45,501 nt of DNA, from the NCBI GenBank assembly GCA_938084135.1, contig CALKDS010000003.1, positions 1-45,501 of the forward strand, read 5' to 3'. The stretch's first letter is position 1; the number at the start of each line of letters is the position of its first letter. Position numbers and translations under genes: made by a program. Of this stretch, positions 34,864 through 44,671 are shown in pieces. Origin of the DNA: an uncultured Flavobacteriales bacterium (GTDB taxonomy: Bacteria; Bacteroidota; Bacteroidia; Flavobacteriales; Schleiferiaceae). The notes under the pieces were generated by a model. It was given only the letters and a program-made list of their open reading frames with translations. It did no database searches and had not been told where the DNA came from.

Positions 34864-37800
34864 GCATATTATTTCCTGAACGTGGCCCATTAAATCTCAC
34901 TGAAACTCAACAAAACATATTAAAGTTTTGGAAAGATAACGATGTGTTTGAAACGTCAATACGCAAAGGTTCTCCAAGTTTTGTTTTTTACGAAGGTCCT
35001 CCTTCAGCAAATGGACTTCCTGGAATACATCACGTAATGGCCCGTACCATTAAAGATATCTTCTGCAGATATAAGACTCAAAAAGGGTTTAAAGTTGAAA
35101 GACGAGCAGGCTGGGATACTCATGGATTACCTATCGAACTTGGTGTTGAGAAATCTCTAGGAATTACCAAAGAGGATATTGGTATAAAGCTCACTATTGA
35201 ACAATATAATGCAGCTTGCAAGGAGGCTGTTATGAAATATACAGACATTTGGAATGATCTGACCGAGAAAATGGGTTATTGGGTTAATACCGAAGACGCA
35301 TATGTCACTTATAGACCTAAATACATGGAATCAGTTTGGTGGCTTCTCTCCGAGATTCATAAAAAAGATCTTCTTTACAAGGGTTATACTATTCAGCCTT
35401 ATTCTCCTAAAGCGGGAACCGGATTAAGTTCACATGAGTTGAATCAGCCTGGTTGTTATCGAGAAGTGAAAGACGTAAGTGCAACAGCTCTATTTAAAAT
35501 AATCTCATCTAAAGAAAGCTTATCTCTTTTTGACAATTCCAGCGTTCATTTTATGGCATGGACGACTACTCCCTGGACATTGCCCTCAAATACTGCTTTA
35601 ACAATAGGCAAAAAAATCAAATACAGTAGAATTTCCACCTTCAACCCCTACACCAAAGAGCCTCAAGAGGTAATAATTGCAAGTGATTTGATATTTCATT
35701 ACTTCCGAAAAGAAGACGAAAATATTCCTGATCTACCCGAAGGCAAAATGTTACCATGGCAAAAGCTATCTGAGCATCTTGGTAAAGAATTTGTTGGGTT
35801 AAGATATGAGCCCTTATTGCCTTATGCAGAGCCATATGAAAACCCTGAGAATGCCTTTAAAATTATTCCAGGTGATTTTGTAACAACTTCTGATGGAACT
35901 GGTATTGTTCATACGGCTCCAACATTTGGTGCCGATGACGCTCGGGTTGCTAAAGAATTTGGTGTTCCACCTATGCTCGTTATGGATAATTCTGGAAACC
36001 TTGTTCCTCTTGTTGATTTACAAGGCCGATTTATTGACTGCATGGGAGATTTAGCTGGTCAATATGTCAAAATAGAATATTATTTAGATGATGAGCGGCC
36101 GAAGTTAAGCGTAGATGAGCAAATAAGTATTCAACTAAAACAAAAAGGAAAAGCATTTAAAATTCAGAAATATTCTCATAGTTACCCGCATTGCTGGAGA
36201 ACTGATAAGCCGATTCTTTACTACCCAATGGATAGTTGGTTCATAAAAACGACAGCAATTAAGAAGCAACTCCAAGATTTGAATAAGGAAATTCTATGGA
36301 AGCCGGAATCAACAGGAACAGGCCGATTTGGAAATTGGTTGGAAAACTTGAACGATTGGAATTTAAGTAGGAGTAGGTATTGGGGAATCCCATTACCTAT
36401 ATGGAGAACAGAAGATGGTAGCGAAGAAAAAATAATAGACTCAATTCAAACATTAAAACAAGAATTACAAAAAAGTGTAGCTGCCGGAAATATGAACTCA
36501 AACCCATTAGAGTCATTTATCGCTGGTGATTTTAGTGATGAGAATTATTCACAAGTAGATCTCCATCGACCGCATGTTGATAATTGGATATTAACCTCTT
36601 CAGTTGGAGAAGCAATGTATAGAGAAACGGATCTCATTGACGTTTGGTTTGACTCTGGCGCAATGCCTTATGCTCAAATACATTATCCATTTGAAAATAA
36701 AGACCTGATTGATTCAAAAAAAGAATTTCCGGCTAGCTTCATCGCTGAAGGCGTGGATCAAACGCGTGGGTGGTTTTTCACAATGCATGCTATTGCTGGT
36801 TTAGCTTTTGATTCTGTGGCCTACAAAGCTGTAATCTCTAATGGGCTGGTGTTAGATAAAAACGGTCAAAAAATGTCTAAAAGGTTAGGTAATGCTATTG
36901 ATCCATTTCAAGCAATAAATGATTATGGTGCTGATGCTTTGAGGTGGTATATGATTACCAATTCTCAGCCTTGGGATAACCTAAAGTTTGATTTTGCTGG
37001 CGTAAAAGAAATTCAAAGAAAATTTTTTGGCACTCTTCATAATTCCTACAGCTTCTTTTCTCTCTATGCTAATGTTGATAGATTCGATCCTTTAGCTGAG
37101 GTAGTTTCGCAGAACAGCCTTTTAGAAATAGATCATTGGATTTTATCCAAATTAAATAGTCTAATCAAAGAAGTTACTGAGAAACTAGATGATTTTGAGC
37201 CAACTAAAGCATTTCGTCCTATCAGTGATTTCGTTCAAAACGAATTGAGTAATTGGTATGTTCGTCTTTGCAGACGAAGATTTTGGAAAGGCGAAATGGG
37301 GCAAGATAAACTGGGAGCTTATCAAACTCTTTACTCATGCTTAACTACTGTAGCTAAGCTTATTGCCCCAGTTGCCCCCTTTTATGCCGATCAGCTTTAT
37401 CAAGATTTGACAAAAACTTCGCGTTCTGTTCATTTATCTGATTTTCCTGTTTCTAACGAATTGAAAATTCATAAAGATTTAGAGAGAAGAATGTCGCTGG
37501 CTCAATTAATGAGCTCTTTAGTTCTAAGCATCAGAAAAAAAGAAGGCATCCGAGTTCGCCAACCCATATCAAGAATAATTATTCCAATATTTAGTGGGGC
37601 TCAAGAAAATGATATTTTGGCCATAAAATCCCTAATTCTCTCAGAAGTAAATGCGAAAGAAATAGAATTGATAAAAGAGGATTCGGGTGTTTTTGTAAAA
37701 CGTGGTAAGCCGAATTTTAAAACACTCGGACGTAAAGCAGGAAAAGCAATGAATGAAGTTGCTAAAGCAATAAGAACTCTTTCTCCAAAAGAATTAAAAA

Positions 37801-38219
37801 CCCTTGAGGAAAACAATAATCTAGAGTTAAAATTATCTGCTTCCGTGTTTAACATAACTAATGAAGATGTTGAAATAACTACGGATGATATACCGGGAAT
37901 GGCAGTTGCCTCAGAGCAAGGTGTCACTATTGCCGTAGATCTAAAATTAAGTCCAGAACTCATTCAAGAAGGATTAGCTAGAGAAGCTGTAAATCGTATT
38001 CAGACAATCCGAAAAGAGCAAAACTTTGATATTACTGATAGAATTACTTTGTGGGTAAATGGTGATTTAAAAATTATTGACGCCATCAAAGCACACTCGA
38101 ATTATGTCTCGAGTGAGGTTCTCGCTATTTCGCTGAATTACGGTTCTTCTATTCCAAATGACGTAATTGTTTCTCAAGTAGACCTTGATGGTCACCATAT
38201 GATTTTCGGACTTAGATAA
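34860..38219 (+). CDS. ileS: Isoleucyl-tRNA synthetase, type 2, with GIHH signature
   Basis: IleRS charges tRNA-Ile and edits valine. The ATG at 34860, overlapping the preceding stop as ATGA, is preferred to the GTG at 34845; the protein has 1119 residues, the size of the eukaryote-like IleRS2 group. The editing domain CP1 shows WTTPWTLPSNTALTIG and GTGIVHTAPTFGADDARVA; the catalytic loop is KMSKR (671-675). The class I signature HxGH reads GIHH at 55-58 (NGLPGIHHVMAR), with the first and third positions exchanged. A GxHH form has been reported in some IleRS2 enzymes strongly resistant to mupirocin. Confidence 0.97.
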   Translation: MSILFPERGPLNLTETQQNILKFWKDNDVFETSIRKGSPSFVFYEGPPSANGLPGIHHVMARTIKDIFCRYKTQKGFKVERRAGWDTHGLPIELGVEKSLGITKEDIGIKLTIEQYNAACKEAVMKYTDIWNDLTEKMGYWVNTEDAYVTYRPKYMESVWWLLSEIHKKDLLYKGYTIQPYSPKAGTGLSSHELNQPGCYREVKDVSATALFKIISSKESLSLFDNSSVHFMAWTTTPWTLPSNTALTIGKKIKYSRISTFNPYTKEPQEVIIASDLIFHYFRKEDENIPDLPEGKMLPWQKLSEHLGKEFVGLRYEPLLPYAEPYENPENAFKIIPGDFVTTSDGTGIVHTAPTFGADDARVAKEFGVPPMLVMDNSGNLVPLVDLQGRFIDCMGDLAGQYVKIEYYLDDERPKLSVDEQISIQLKQKGKAFKIQKYSHSYPHCWRTDKPILYYPMDSWFIKTTAIKKQLQDLNKEILWKPESTGTGRFGNWLENLNDWNLSRSRYWGIPLPIWRTEDGSEEKIIDSIQTLKQELQKSVAAGNMNSNPLESFIAGDFSDENYSQVDLHRPHVDNWILTSSVGEAMYRETDLIDVWFDSGAMPYAQIHYPFENKDLIDSKKEFPASFIAEGVDQTRGWFFTMHAIAGLAFDSVAYKAVISNGLVLDKNGQKMSKRLGNAIDPFQAINDYGADALRWYMITNSQPWDNLKFDFAGVKEIQRKFFGTLHNSYSFFSLYANVDRFDPLAEVVSQNSLLEIDHWILSKLNSLIKEVTEKLDDFEPTKAFRPISDFVQNELSNWYVRLCRRRFWKGEMGQDKLGAYQTLYSCLTTVAKLIAPVAPFYADQLYQDLTKTSRSVHLSDFPVSNELKIHKDLERRMSLAQLMSSLVLSIRKKEGIRVRQPISRIIIPIFSGAQENDILAIKSLILSEVNAKEIELIKEDSGVFVKRGKPNFKTLGRKAGKAMNEVAKAIRTLSPKELKTLEENNNLELKLSASVFNITNEDVEITTDDIPGMAVASEQGVTIAVDLKLSPELIQEGLAREAVNRIQTIRKEQNFDITDRITLWVNGDLKIIDAIKAHSNYVSSEVLAISLNYGSSIPNDVIVSQVDLDGHHMIFGLR

Positions 38220-38280
38220 TAATGATTTCAGCGTATATTTAAATTTAAAGTATGTATTATTTCTTAATACCTAAAGCTTA

Positions 38281-38309
38281 TTTGTTATATTCGGCGACAA
38301 GTAGTTTTT
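38281..38309 (+). promoter_or_regulatory. Putative promoter of the DksA-like/lspA unit
   Basis: TTTG (38281-38284) is followed after 17 nt by TAGTTTTT, one mismatch from TAnnTTTG. The start would be about 5 nt before the ATG at 38320. The 100-nt gap after ileS holds no terminator that I can see. Confidence 0.35.
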
Positions 38310-38319
38310 CAATACAATT

Positions 38320-38700
38320 ATGGAAAAAGAAAAAATAAGATATAGTGATAAAGAGCTTGAAGAGTTTCGAGTTCTTATTCAAAGTAAAATAGATAAAGCT
38401 GAAGAAGATTTACACATTCTTCGTGAGCAGTTTACAAATAATATGGATAATGGAACAGAAGACACTGCTCCTAGCTTTAAGAGCTTTGAGGAAGGGTCAG
38501 AGACCATGAGTAAAGAGGCTAACGCTCAGTTAGCATCTCGTCAAGAAAAATTTTTACGTGACTTAAGAGCTGCTTTAACTAGAATTTCAAATAAAACGTA
38601 TGGAATTTGCAAAGTTTCTGGTAAGCTCGTTGAAAAAGAACGCCTCAAGCTTGTTCCTCATGCAACTATGAGCATGGAAGCCAAGTTAAAACAAAGGTGA
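38320..38700 (+). CDS. TraR/DksA-family protein with degenerate zinc finger
   Basis: The 126-residue protein has the long coiled-coil N-terminal half of the DksA family (YSDKELEEFRVLIQSKIDKAEEDL) and a C-terminal finger region YGICKVSGKLVEKERLKLVPHATMSMEAK. Of the four zinc cysteines only C97 remains; S100, H114 and S118 occupy similar places. This form seems common in Bacteroidota, and zinc binding may be lost or altered. DksA proteins bind in the RNA polymerase secondary channel and affect transcription with ppGpp. Whether this one does so is unknown. Its stop overlaps the GTG of lspA. Confidence 0.88.
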   Translation: MEKEKIRYSDKELEEFRVLIQSKIDKAEEDLHILREQFTNNMDNGTEDTAPSFKSFEEGSETMSKEANAQLASRQEKFLRDLRAALTRISNKTYGICKVSGKLVEKERLKLVPHATMSMEAKLKQR

Positions 38701-39341
38701 ATAAGGCTCTACGCCTTCCATTTATTATTTCAATTTGTCTGGTTTTTCTTGACCAGGCATCGAAATTATGGATCAAATCAAATCTTGCATTAGGCGAAAG
38801 TATTGTATTAACTGAATGGTTCCATCTCCATTTCACAGAAAATCCAGGAATGGCTTTCGGTATTGAGTGGGGAGGCATTATTGGCAAATATATCCTAAGT
38901 TCGTTTAGAGTTATTGCAATACTTGGAATTCTTTGGTACATGTTTCGACTTGCCAAAGGAGGTGCTAGACAATTTGTTCTAATCTCATTCGGTGTTGTTT
39001 TAGCTGGTGCGCTTGGTAACGTTTTAGACAGCTTGTTTTATGGTTTAATATTTGATCAGGGTTTGGTTTATAATGAACTTTATAGTCAATGGGTAGTATA
39101 TTCTGGAGTTGCAGAGTTCAATACTCTTGGTTATGCTCCAATGCTTTTAGGAAATGTTGTAGATATGCTTTACTTTCCGCTTTGGAATGGGGTCCTGCCC
39201 TCATGGGTTCCTATATGGGGCGGTGAATATTTTGTTTTTTTTCGCCCTATTTTTAATATCGCCGATTCATGTGTGACTATTGGTGTGATTCTTTTGTATT
39301 TGAGCTCAAGAAAATCTGAAAATTGGGGGAATTCTAAATAG
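38697..39341 (+). CDS. lspA: Lipoprotein signal peptidase (signal peptidase II)
   Basis: LspA cleaves prolipoprotein signal peptides before the lipid-modified cysteine in the inner membrane. The gene starts with GTG in a GTGA overlap with the DksA-like gene. The 214-residue protein has four hydrophobic segments, FTENPGMAFG, and catalytic aspartates most likely D156 (GNVVDMLYFPLW) and D190 (FNIADSCVT). A segment of about 40 residues between GNVLD and GNVVD makes it longer than the E. coli enzyme, as in other Bacteroidota. Its substrates would include the DUF4292 and DUF4837 lipoproteins in this window. Confidence 0.95.
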   Translation: MNKALRLPFIISICLVFLDQASKLWIKSNLALGESIVLTEWFHLHFTENPGMAFGIEWGGIIGKYILSSFRVIAILGILWYMFRLAKGGARQFVLISFGVVLAGALGNVLDSLFYGLIFDQGLVYNELYSQWVVYSGVAEFNTLGYAPMLLGNVVDMLYFPLWNGVLPSWVPIWGGEYFVFFRPIFNIADSCVTIGVILLYLSSRKSENWGNSK

Positions 39342-39362
39342 AAATATAGAAGTTCATTCGTA

Positions 39363-40769
39363 ATGAAATATCTAATTATAACTTTTTTCTCCTGTCTAAG
39401 CATATATGTAAAAGGTCAAATTGAACCTTTCAATTTTATTCATAAAGAAGTTGAAATTCGTTTAATGAAAAATGTTGAGTTCTTGTCCTCTGATGATCTT
39501 TCTGGCAGGCTTCCAGGCACTCCTGGTGCAAATTTGGCCTCAGACCATATACAGGACGCTTTCCAGCGAGTCGGTTTAAGACCATTATTTAATGAGGGTT
39601 TTAAGCAAGGGTTTGATATCCCAAGACCAACGGAAATTCAAAAGAATAGAAATTATATAGTAGTCGCTAAAGACACTCTCTATTTAGGCAAAAAACTATA
39701 TAATTCTCCTTATTCGTTGACAAAAGATTTTATTGGAGAAGTCGTTTATGTTTCACACGGAATTCGCAGTGATTCAATTAATGATTATGAAAACCTTTCA
39801 GAAATATCTTTGGATGGCAAATTAGTCTTAATAGAATTAGATGTTCCCAAGAATAAAAAGAAAAGAGCCGGGAATCAATCGAAAATTTTAAGCCGTGTTA
39901 AAGAAGCAAAAAAAAGAGGCGCAAAAGATATTATTCTGCTTTCAAAGAGAAATAATAAAAAAGATGAAATCTCAAAATATACTTTTTTAAAGTTGAAAGA
40001 AACCGGTGCCAATGTCTCTATAATTTTTGGGAAAAGGTGGTCAAATAAAATTCATAAAAGTAAAAGTCCGATAATTATGGTGACCAAAATTTCGAGGCGG
40101 AATGATGAGGGATTTAATGTAGGTGGAATACTTGACTTAGGGGCGAGGACCACTGTTCTTATTGGAGCACATTATGACCACCTTGGAAAAGGAGAGTACC
40201 ATGCTCGTAGAGAGCTCTCCGGTCGAATCTATAATGGTGCCGACGATAATGCAAGTGGTGTTAGTGTTATGCTGGAAGTGCTAAATCAATTAAGTCTTAA
40301 TTCCGACCTGCAAAAGAGTAATGTGATATTTATTGCTTTTTCAGGAGAAGAAGATGGGTTAATTGGTTCAAAGCACTTTATTAAAAACTGCCCTCTCGAC
40401 CCTAAAACGATTTCACAGATGATAAATATTGATATGGTTGGTCGGTTAAGTGATTCTGATTCACTGACAGTTTATGCAACATCAAGTGCATCTGAGTGGG
40501 GAACCATAATTAATGATTTACCTAAAACAGGAATCAATATTAAAAATGTGGCAGAGACATTTCCAAGATCTGATCACGCTGCATTTATTGATGCTGGCAT
40601 TCCAGCCATAATGTTGCATACTGGAATTCACGAGGATTATCATTTGCCAAGTGATGATTTTGAAAAAATTGATGGCCCAGGGCTTGTAAAAATAACAGAA
40701 GTAGTTCTCCAGATATTGCAAAACTTGAACAAATTCCCTCACTTCAAATACCAATCAAGCTTGCTTTAA
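39363..40769 (+). CDS. Secreted M28 family zinc aminopeptidase
   Basis: A signal peptide (MKYLIITFFSCLSIYVKG) precedes a 468-residue protein. The M28 metal and catalytic residues are all visible in order: His in GAHYDHLG, bridging Asp in NGADDNASG, Glu pair in FSGEEDGLIGS, Asp in INIDMVGR and His in HEDYHLPSDD. A PA-like domain occupies about residues 110-230, before the catalytic half. It is likely an exported aminopeptidase used for peptide feeding, complementing the S46 peptidase. It follows lspA by 21 nt and precedes gpsA by 15 nt. Confidence 0.93.
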   Translation: MKYLIITFFSCLSIYVKGQIEPFNFIHKEVEIRLMKNVEFLSSDDLSGRLPGTPGANLASDHIQDAFQRVGLRPLFNEGFKQGFDIPRPTEIQKNRNYIVVAKDTLYLGKKLYNSPYSLTKDFIGEVVYVSHGIRSDSINDYENLSEISLDGKLVLIELDVPKNKKKRAGNQSKILSRVKEAKKRGAKDIILLSKRNNKKDEISKYTFLKLKETGANVSIIFGKRWSNKIHKSKSPIIMVTKISRRNDEGFNVGGILDLGARTTVLIGAHYDHLGKGEYHARRELSGRIYNGADDNASGVSVMLEVLNQLSLNSDLQKSNVIFIAFSGEEDGLIGSKHFIKNCPLDPKTISQMINIDMVGRLSDSDSLTVYATSSASEWGTIINDLPKTGINIKNVAETFPRSDHAAFIDAGIPAIMLHTGIHEDYHLPSDDFEKIDGPGLVKITEVVLQILQNLNKFPHFKYQSSLL

Positions 40770-40784
40770 AACAAAGTGTCGTCT

Positions 40785-41780
40785 ATGAAGAAAAACAGCG
40801 CGATAGCGATTTTAGGCAGTGGTTCATGGGCAACTGCTCTTGTAAAGCTTGTTAGTCAAAACTGTGATAGTTTAGGTTGGTGGATTCGAGATGAAGCTTC
40901 CATTATTCATATTGAACTTCATCAGCATAACCCCAAGTATCTTACTGATGTAGAACTTGATATTGATAAACTCCAAATAGACAGTGACATATTAAAGGTT
41001 GCAATGAATGCTGACATATTAATATTAGCTATCCCCTCGGCATATGTTGCAGATGCTATTTCTCCTTTAAAGGAAATAATTAAGGATAAATTAGTGATTT
41101 CGGCAATTAAAGGAATTATTCCTGAAACTCATCAAACAGTTGGGGATTATCTTCATTCAGAATTCAATTTGACTTACAATGATTTTGGAGCGATTTTAGG
41201 GCCATGCCATGCTGAAGAAGTAGCGCTTGAAAGACTTTCATATTTAACCGTAGCGTCTCAAAATAAAAGCTTCTCCAAGTTAATCTCAAAAAAACTTGGA
41301 TCCGCTAATATCCTAACAAACTGCACTGAAGATATTCACGGGGCGGAATATGCCTCAATTCTTAAAAATATTTACGCTCTTGCCGCGGGTATTTCACAAA
41401 GTTTAGGCTACGGAGACAATTTTCAAGCCGTACTCGTATCAAATTCTATAAGAGAAATGAAACGTTTTATAAAAGCAGTTAGTCCATTAAAAAGGGACAT
41501 TTCAAAAACTGCATACTCTGGTGACTTATTTGTAACTATGTATTCTCCTTTTAGCAGAAATCGAACATTGGGTGGGTTAATTGGTAAGGGGTATACCGTT
41601 CGTTCCGCAATATTAGAAATGAGTATGGTAGCTGAAGGATACTTCGCGATAAAGCACATTCGAGGAATAAAAAAATCCAAAAATGTCAAAATGCCGATTG
41701 CTTCTGCTGTATATAAAATACTTTATGACGGTAAATCACCTAAAAAAGTACTTCGAGAGTTATCTGAAAAGCTGAGCTAA
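40785..41780 (+). CDS. gpsA: NAD(P)H-dependent glycerol-3-phosphate dehydrogenase
   Basis: GpsA reduces dihydroxyacetone phosphate to sn-glycerol 3-phosphate for phospholipid synthesis. The ATG at 40785 ([19 protein letters not shown]) is favoured over the GTG at 40776; it gives 331 residues. The Rossmann motif [26 protein letters not shown] and the substrate/catalytic region [12 protein letters not shown], followed by [19 protein letters not shown], are typical. One departure is GPCHAEEVA instead of the usual GPSFA/GPSHAEEVA. Confidence 0.94.
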   Translation: MKKNSAIAILGSGSWATALVKLVSQNCDSLGWWIRDEASIIHIELHQHNPKYLTDVELDIDKLQIDSDILKVAMNADILILAIPSAYVADAISPLKEIIKDKLVISAIKGIIPETHQTVGDYLHSEFNLTYNDFGAILGPCHAEEVALERLSYLTVASQNKSFSKLISKKLGSANILTNCTEDIHGAEYASILKNIYALAAGISQSLGYGDNFQAVLVSNSIREMKRFIKAVSPLKRDISKTAYSGDLFVTMYSPFSRNRTLGGLIGKGYTVRSAILEMSMVAEGYFAIKHIRGIKKSKNVKMPIASAVYKILYDGKSPKKVLRELSEKLS

Positions 41781-41824
41781 CCAATTATGGATTTGTACTT
41801 TTACCATTATTAAATAAAATTAAA

Positions 41825-42019
41825 ATGACTTTAAGCATTTTTTTAGGAATGGTCGGCCCATGGCAAATTGTCTTGATTCTCGCTATAGTCTTATTATTAT
41901 TTGGAGGTCGTAAGATCCCTGAACTGATGAAAGGGCTTGGTGGAGGACTTAAGGAATTTAAAAAAGCCGTCAAAGAAGAGGACGACGACGAAAACGATTC
42001 GGCGGAAAAAAAAGCGTGA
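41825..42019 (+). CDS. tatA: Twin-arginine translocase subunit TatA/E
   Basis: The 64-residue protein has one N-terminal membrane helix ([17 protein letters not shown]), the hinge GGRKIPEL, an amphipathic helix ([18 protein letters not shown]) and an acidic/basic tail. This is the full TatA/E layout; TatA forms the size-adapting pore for folded proteins with TatC. No tatC is nearby. Its stop overlaps the GTG of gatA as GTGA, a link seen in Bacteroidota without obvious functional meaning. Confidence 0.94.
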   Translation: MTLSIFLGMVGPWQIVLILAIVLLLFGGRKIPELMKGLGGGLKEFKKAVKEEDDDENDSAEKKA

Positions 42020-43437
42020 CTCAAATTAATCTAAGTGAGCTTCAGTCGGCAATAACTGCCGGAGAAACCTCTTGTGTCCAAGAGGTAAAATCTTTTATTG
42101 ATCTAGCTCATAAAAAATCTGACCTAAACATTTTTATCGAACTTTTTGAGGATTCTGCTATTTCTAAAGCCATAGAGGTAGATAGAAAATTTATTAATGG
42201 AAATGCAGGTAAGTTGGCTGGAATGATAATAGCAATCAAAGATAATTTATGCTATGCTGGTCATAAAGTCAGTGCAAGTTCTAAAATGTTAAAAGATTTT
42301 GAATCACAATTTAATTCCACTGTGGTGCAAAAACTATTGGATGCTGACGCCATCATTATAGGACGAACAGGGGGAGATGAATTCGCAATGGGATCTTCTA
42401 GCGAAACCTCTTTTTACGGGCCTGTCAAAAACCCTTTAAATCCTTTAATGACCCCAGGGGGGTCCTCCGGGGGTTCGGCTGCTGCAGTGGCAGCAGGACT
42501 CTGTCATGCCTCTCTCGGTTCTGATACTGGGGGGTCAATTCGGCAACCAGCAGCTTTCTGTGGTGTTTATGGGATAAAGCCCACTTATGGTAGAGTCTCG
42601 AGGCATGGTGTTATTGCATACGCCTCATCTTTTGATCAAGTTGGACCTATTGGGTCTTCTTTAGAAGATTTAGCCACCATAACAGAGGTTATTTCTGGTA
42701 AAGATGATTATGACACAACATGTTCTGAGTCGGACGTACCTAAAATGCTTGATGTAAAAAATCAAAAAAAGACGTTACGACTTGGGTATTATAAGAGTAT
42801 GATAGACTCACCTGCTCTTGATCCTGAAATTCGCCAAAAATTTATAGAGACAGTTGAGAAATTAAGGCTTTCCGGTCATAAAATTGTAGAATTAGAATTC
42901 TCGTTTTTCGATAGCTTAATCCCGATATATTATATTTTAACAACAGCAGAGGCAAGTTCAAACTTAGCTCGGTATGATGGAATTCACATAGGTAATAGAA
43001 ATTCAAATTTTACAGATCTCGAGTCTCTTTACAAAAAGTCCCGAAGCGAAGGTTTTGGAGAAGAAGTGAAACGCAGAATCATGCTAGGCACATTTGTTTT
43101 AAGTAGTGGATATTATGACGCATTTTATGGGAAAGCTCAAAAAGCAAGAAGGGTAGTAAGAGACTCAACGATCAAGGATCTTGATGGTCTGGATGGAATA
43201 ATTGGCCCAACAACGCCAAACACAGCATTTCCCCTGGGTCAAGAATATACTGACCCCACGGTACTTTATTTAGAAGATATGTTTACCGTTCAAGCTCCCC
43301 TTTCTGGAATTCCTGCTATTTCAATCCCAATAGGAACTCACAGCAATGGGTTACCGTATGGGATGCAAATTATGGGATCTAATTTTGACGAACAGTCTAT
43401 TTTTGCGATCGCAAAAGTTATTGAATCACTAGATTAG
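42016..43437 (+). CDS. gatA: Aspartyl/glutamyl-tRNA amidotransferase subunit A
   Basis: GatA is the glutaminase of the GatCAB complex, which converts Glu-tRNA-Gln or Asp-tRNA-Asn to the amidated forms. The 473-residue amidase has the Ser-cisSer-Lys triad: K75 in AIKDNL, S150 in TPGGSSGGS and S174 in DTGGSIRQP. The spacing matches characterised GatA proteins. The start is GTG, overlapping the tatA stop. gatB and gatC are not in the window. Whether it serves the tRNA-Gln encoded at 7687-7757 depends on whether this organism also has GlnRS. Confidence 0.96.
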   Translation: MTQINLSELQSAITAGETSCVQEVKSFIDLAHKKSDLNIFIELFEDSAISKAIEVDRKFINGNAGKLAGMIIAIKDNLCYAGHKVSASSKMLKDFESQFNSTVVQKLLDADAIIIGRTGGDEFAMGSSSETSFYGPVKNPLNPLMTPGGSSGGSAAAVAAGLCHASLGSDTGGSIRQPAAFCGVYGIKPTYGRVSRHGVIAYASSFDQVGPIGSSLEDLATITEVISGKDDYDTTCSESDVPKMLDVKNQKKTLRLGYYKSMIDSPALDPEIRQKFIETVEKLRLSGHKIVELEFSFFDSLIPIYYILTTAEASSNLARYDGIHIGNRNSNFTDLESLYKKSRSEGFGEEVKRRIMLGTFVLSSGYYDAFYGKAQKARRVVRDSTIKDLDGLDGIIGPTTPNTAFPLGQEYTDPTVLYLEDMFTVQAPLSGIPAISIPIGTHSNGLPYGMQIMGSNFDEQSIFAIAKVIESLD

Positions 43438-44667
43438 ATGATTCGGTTATATTTTGTTTGTTTTCTGATTTTTTCGCTGTCAATAAATGGACAGGATAGA
43501 AATGTCGACAGTATCCAAAAAGATGCAATTCCAGAAAAAATTGATTCTGCCTACATCCATTTTGTTCTTAATAAATGGGTTAAAAATTATTTGTTACACG
43601 AATTTGATCAGCCAGGTTATAATGGTTTAGGAATCCGTCAATTACCCGATTCTATGCTTGCCCAAAGAATAAAGAAGTTAGATGACAATACACCTTTAGA
43701 TCTGAGGTTAACTGATGAAGTTCGAAATATTATTAGATATTATCTTGGGAAAAACTTTGATTTTATTAAAAATATTAAATCCCGTTCTGAATTCTATTTC
43801 CCATTATTTGAATCTATTTTAGACCAATATGGATTGCCATTAGAATTAAAATATATACCAATAATCGAAAGCGCACTTAACCCAAAAGCAAAAAGTAAAG
43901 CTGGTGCGACGGGTCTTTGGCAATTCATGTATGCTACTGGAAAAATGCAGGGTCTTGAGATTAGCTCTTATGTTGATCAACGGATGGATCCATCTCTATC
44001 CACAGATGCCGCATGTAGATACTTTAAAAAATTATATGACTTATTTGGTGACTGGGAATTAGCTATTGCTGCATATAATGCTGGGCCAGGAAATGTGACT
44101 AAAGCCATTCGAAATTCGGGTGGGAAAAAAAACTTTTGGGAGATTCGTCACTATTTACCTCGAGAAACGGCTAACTATATTCCTTCTTTGATTTCTGCTA
44201 TATATGTGATGAACTATTCCGGCACTCATGGGGTTGTTAGCACAGATCAAAAAATTAACTATTTTGAAGTGGACACTATTAAAGCCGAAAAAGGAATACA
44301 CTTATTGGATATTGCATATTTGCTATCAATTGATTCATCCATTATTAAAGATTTAAACCCCCAATATAAACATCTGTATGTGCCTCCCCCAAAAAATAAT
44401 ATTCCGTATCGTTTTTATATTCCAATAAATAAGATGATGAAACTTTCTTTGGTTGCTGACTCTCTTTATAAAATGGCATCCATAAGATTACAAAAGACTC
44501 CTTTGCCCCCTCCTTGGAAATTGGCTTCAGGAAGAGTTCATATTGTAAGAAGTGGGGACACGCTCGGTGAAATAGCTGAAAAATATAATTTAAAAATTAG
44601 GGATATTAAACGTTGGAATAATCTCAGAAGCACAAGAATTCGAATTGGTCAAAAATTAAAAATATAA
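43438..44667 (+). CDS. Lytic transglycosylase, MltD-like, with LysM domain
   Basis: The protein cleaves peptidoglycan glycan strands to 1,6-anhydro products. It has a signal peptide (MIRLYFVCFLIFSLSINGQ), a family 1 transglycosylase domain with catalytic E144 in IPIIESALNP, then AGATGLWQFMYATG and IAAYNAGPGNV, and one C-terminal LysM (VHIVRSGDTLGEIAEKY, ending RIRIGQKLKI) that binds peptidoglycan. At 409 residues it has fewer LysM repeats than MltD of E. coli. It begins directly after the gatA stop (TAGATG). Confidence 0.94.
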   Translation: MIRLYFVCFLIFSLSINGQDRNVDSIQKDAIPEKIDSAYIHFVLNKWVKNYLLHEFDQPGYNGLGIRQLPDSMLAQRIKKLDDNTPLDLRLTDEVRNIIRYYLGKNFDFIKNIKSRSEFYFPLFESILDQYGLPLELKYIPIIESALNPKAKSKAGATGLWQFMYATGKMQGLEISSYVDQRMDPSLSTDAACRYFKKLYDLFGDWELAIAAYNAGPGNVTKAIRNSGGKKNFWEIRHYLPRETANYIPSLISAIYVMNYSGTHGVVSTDQKINYFEVDTIKAEKGIHLLDIAYLLSIDSSIIKDLNPQYKHLYVPPPKNNIPYRFYIPINKMMKLSLVADSLYKMASIRLQKTPLPPPWKLASGRVHIVRSGDTLGEIAEKYNLKIRDIKRWNNLRSTRIRIGQKLKI

Positions 44668-44671
44668 TCTC

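Noticed and set aside
43438-44667. M23 or NlpC endopeptidase as alternative for the LysM protein.
   Set aside because: The IPIIESALNP, GLWQF and AAYNAGPGN motifs are those of family 1 lytic transglycosylases.
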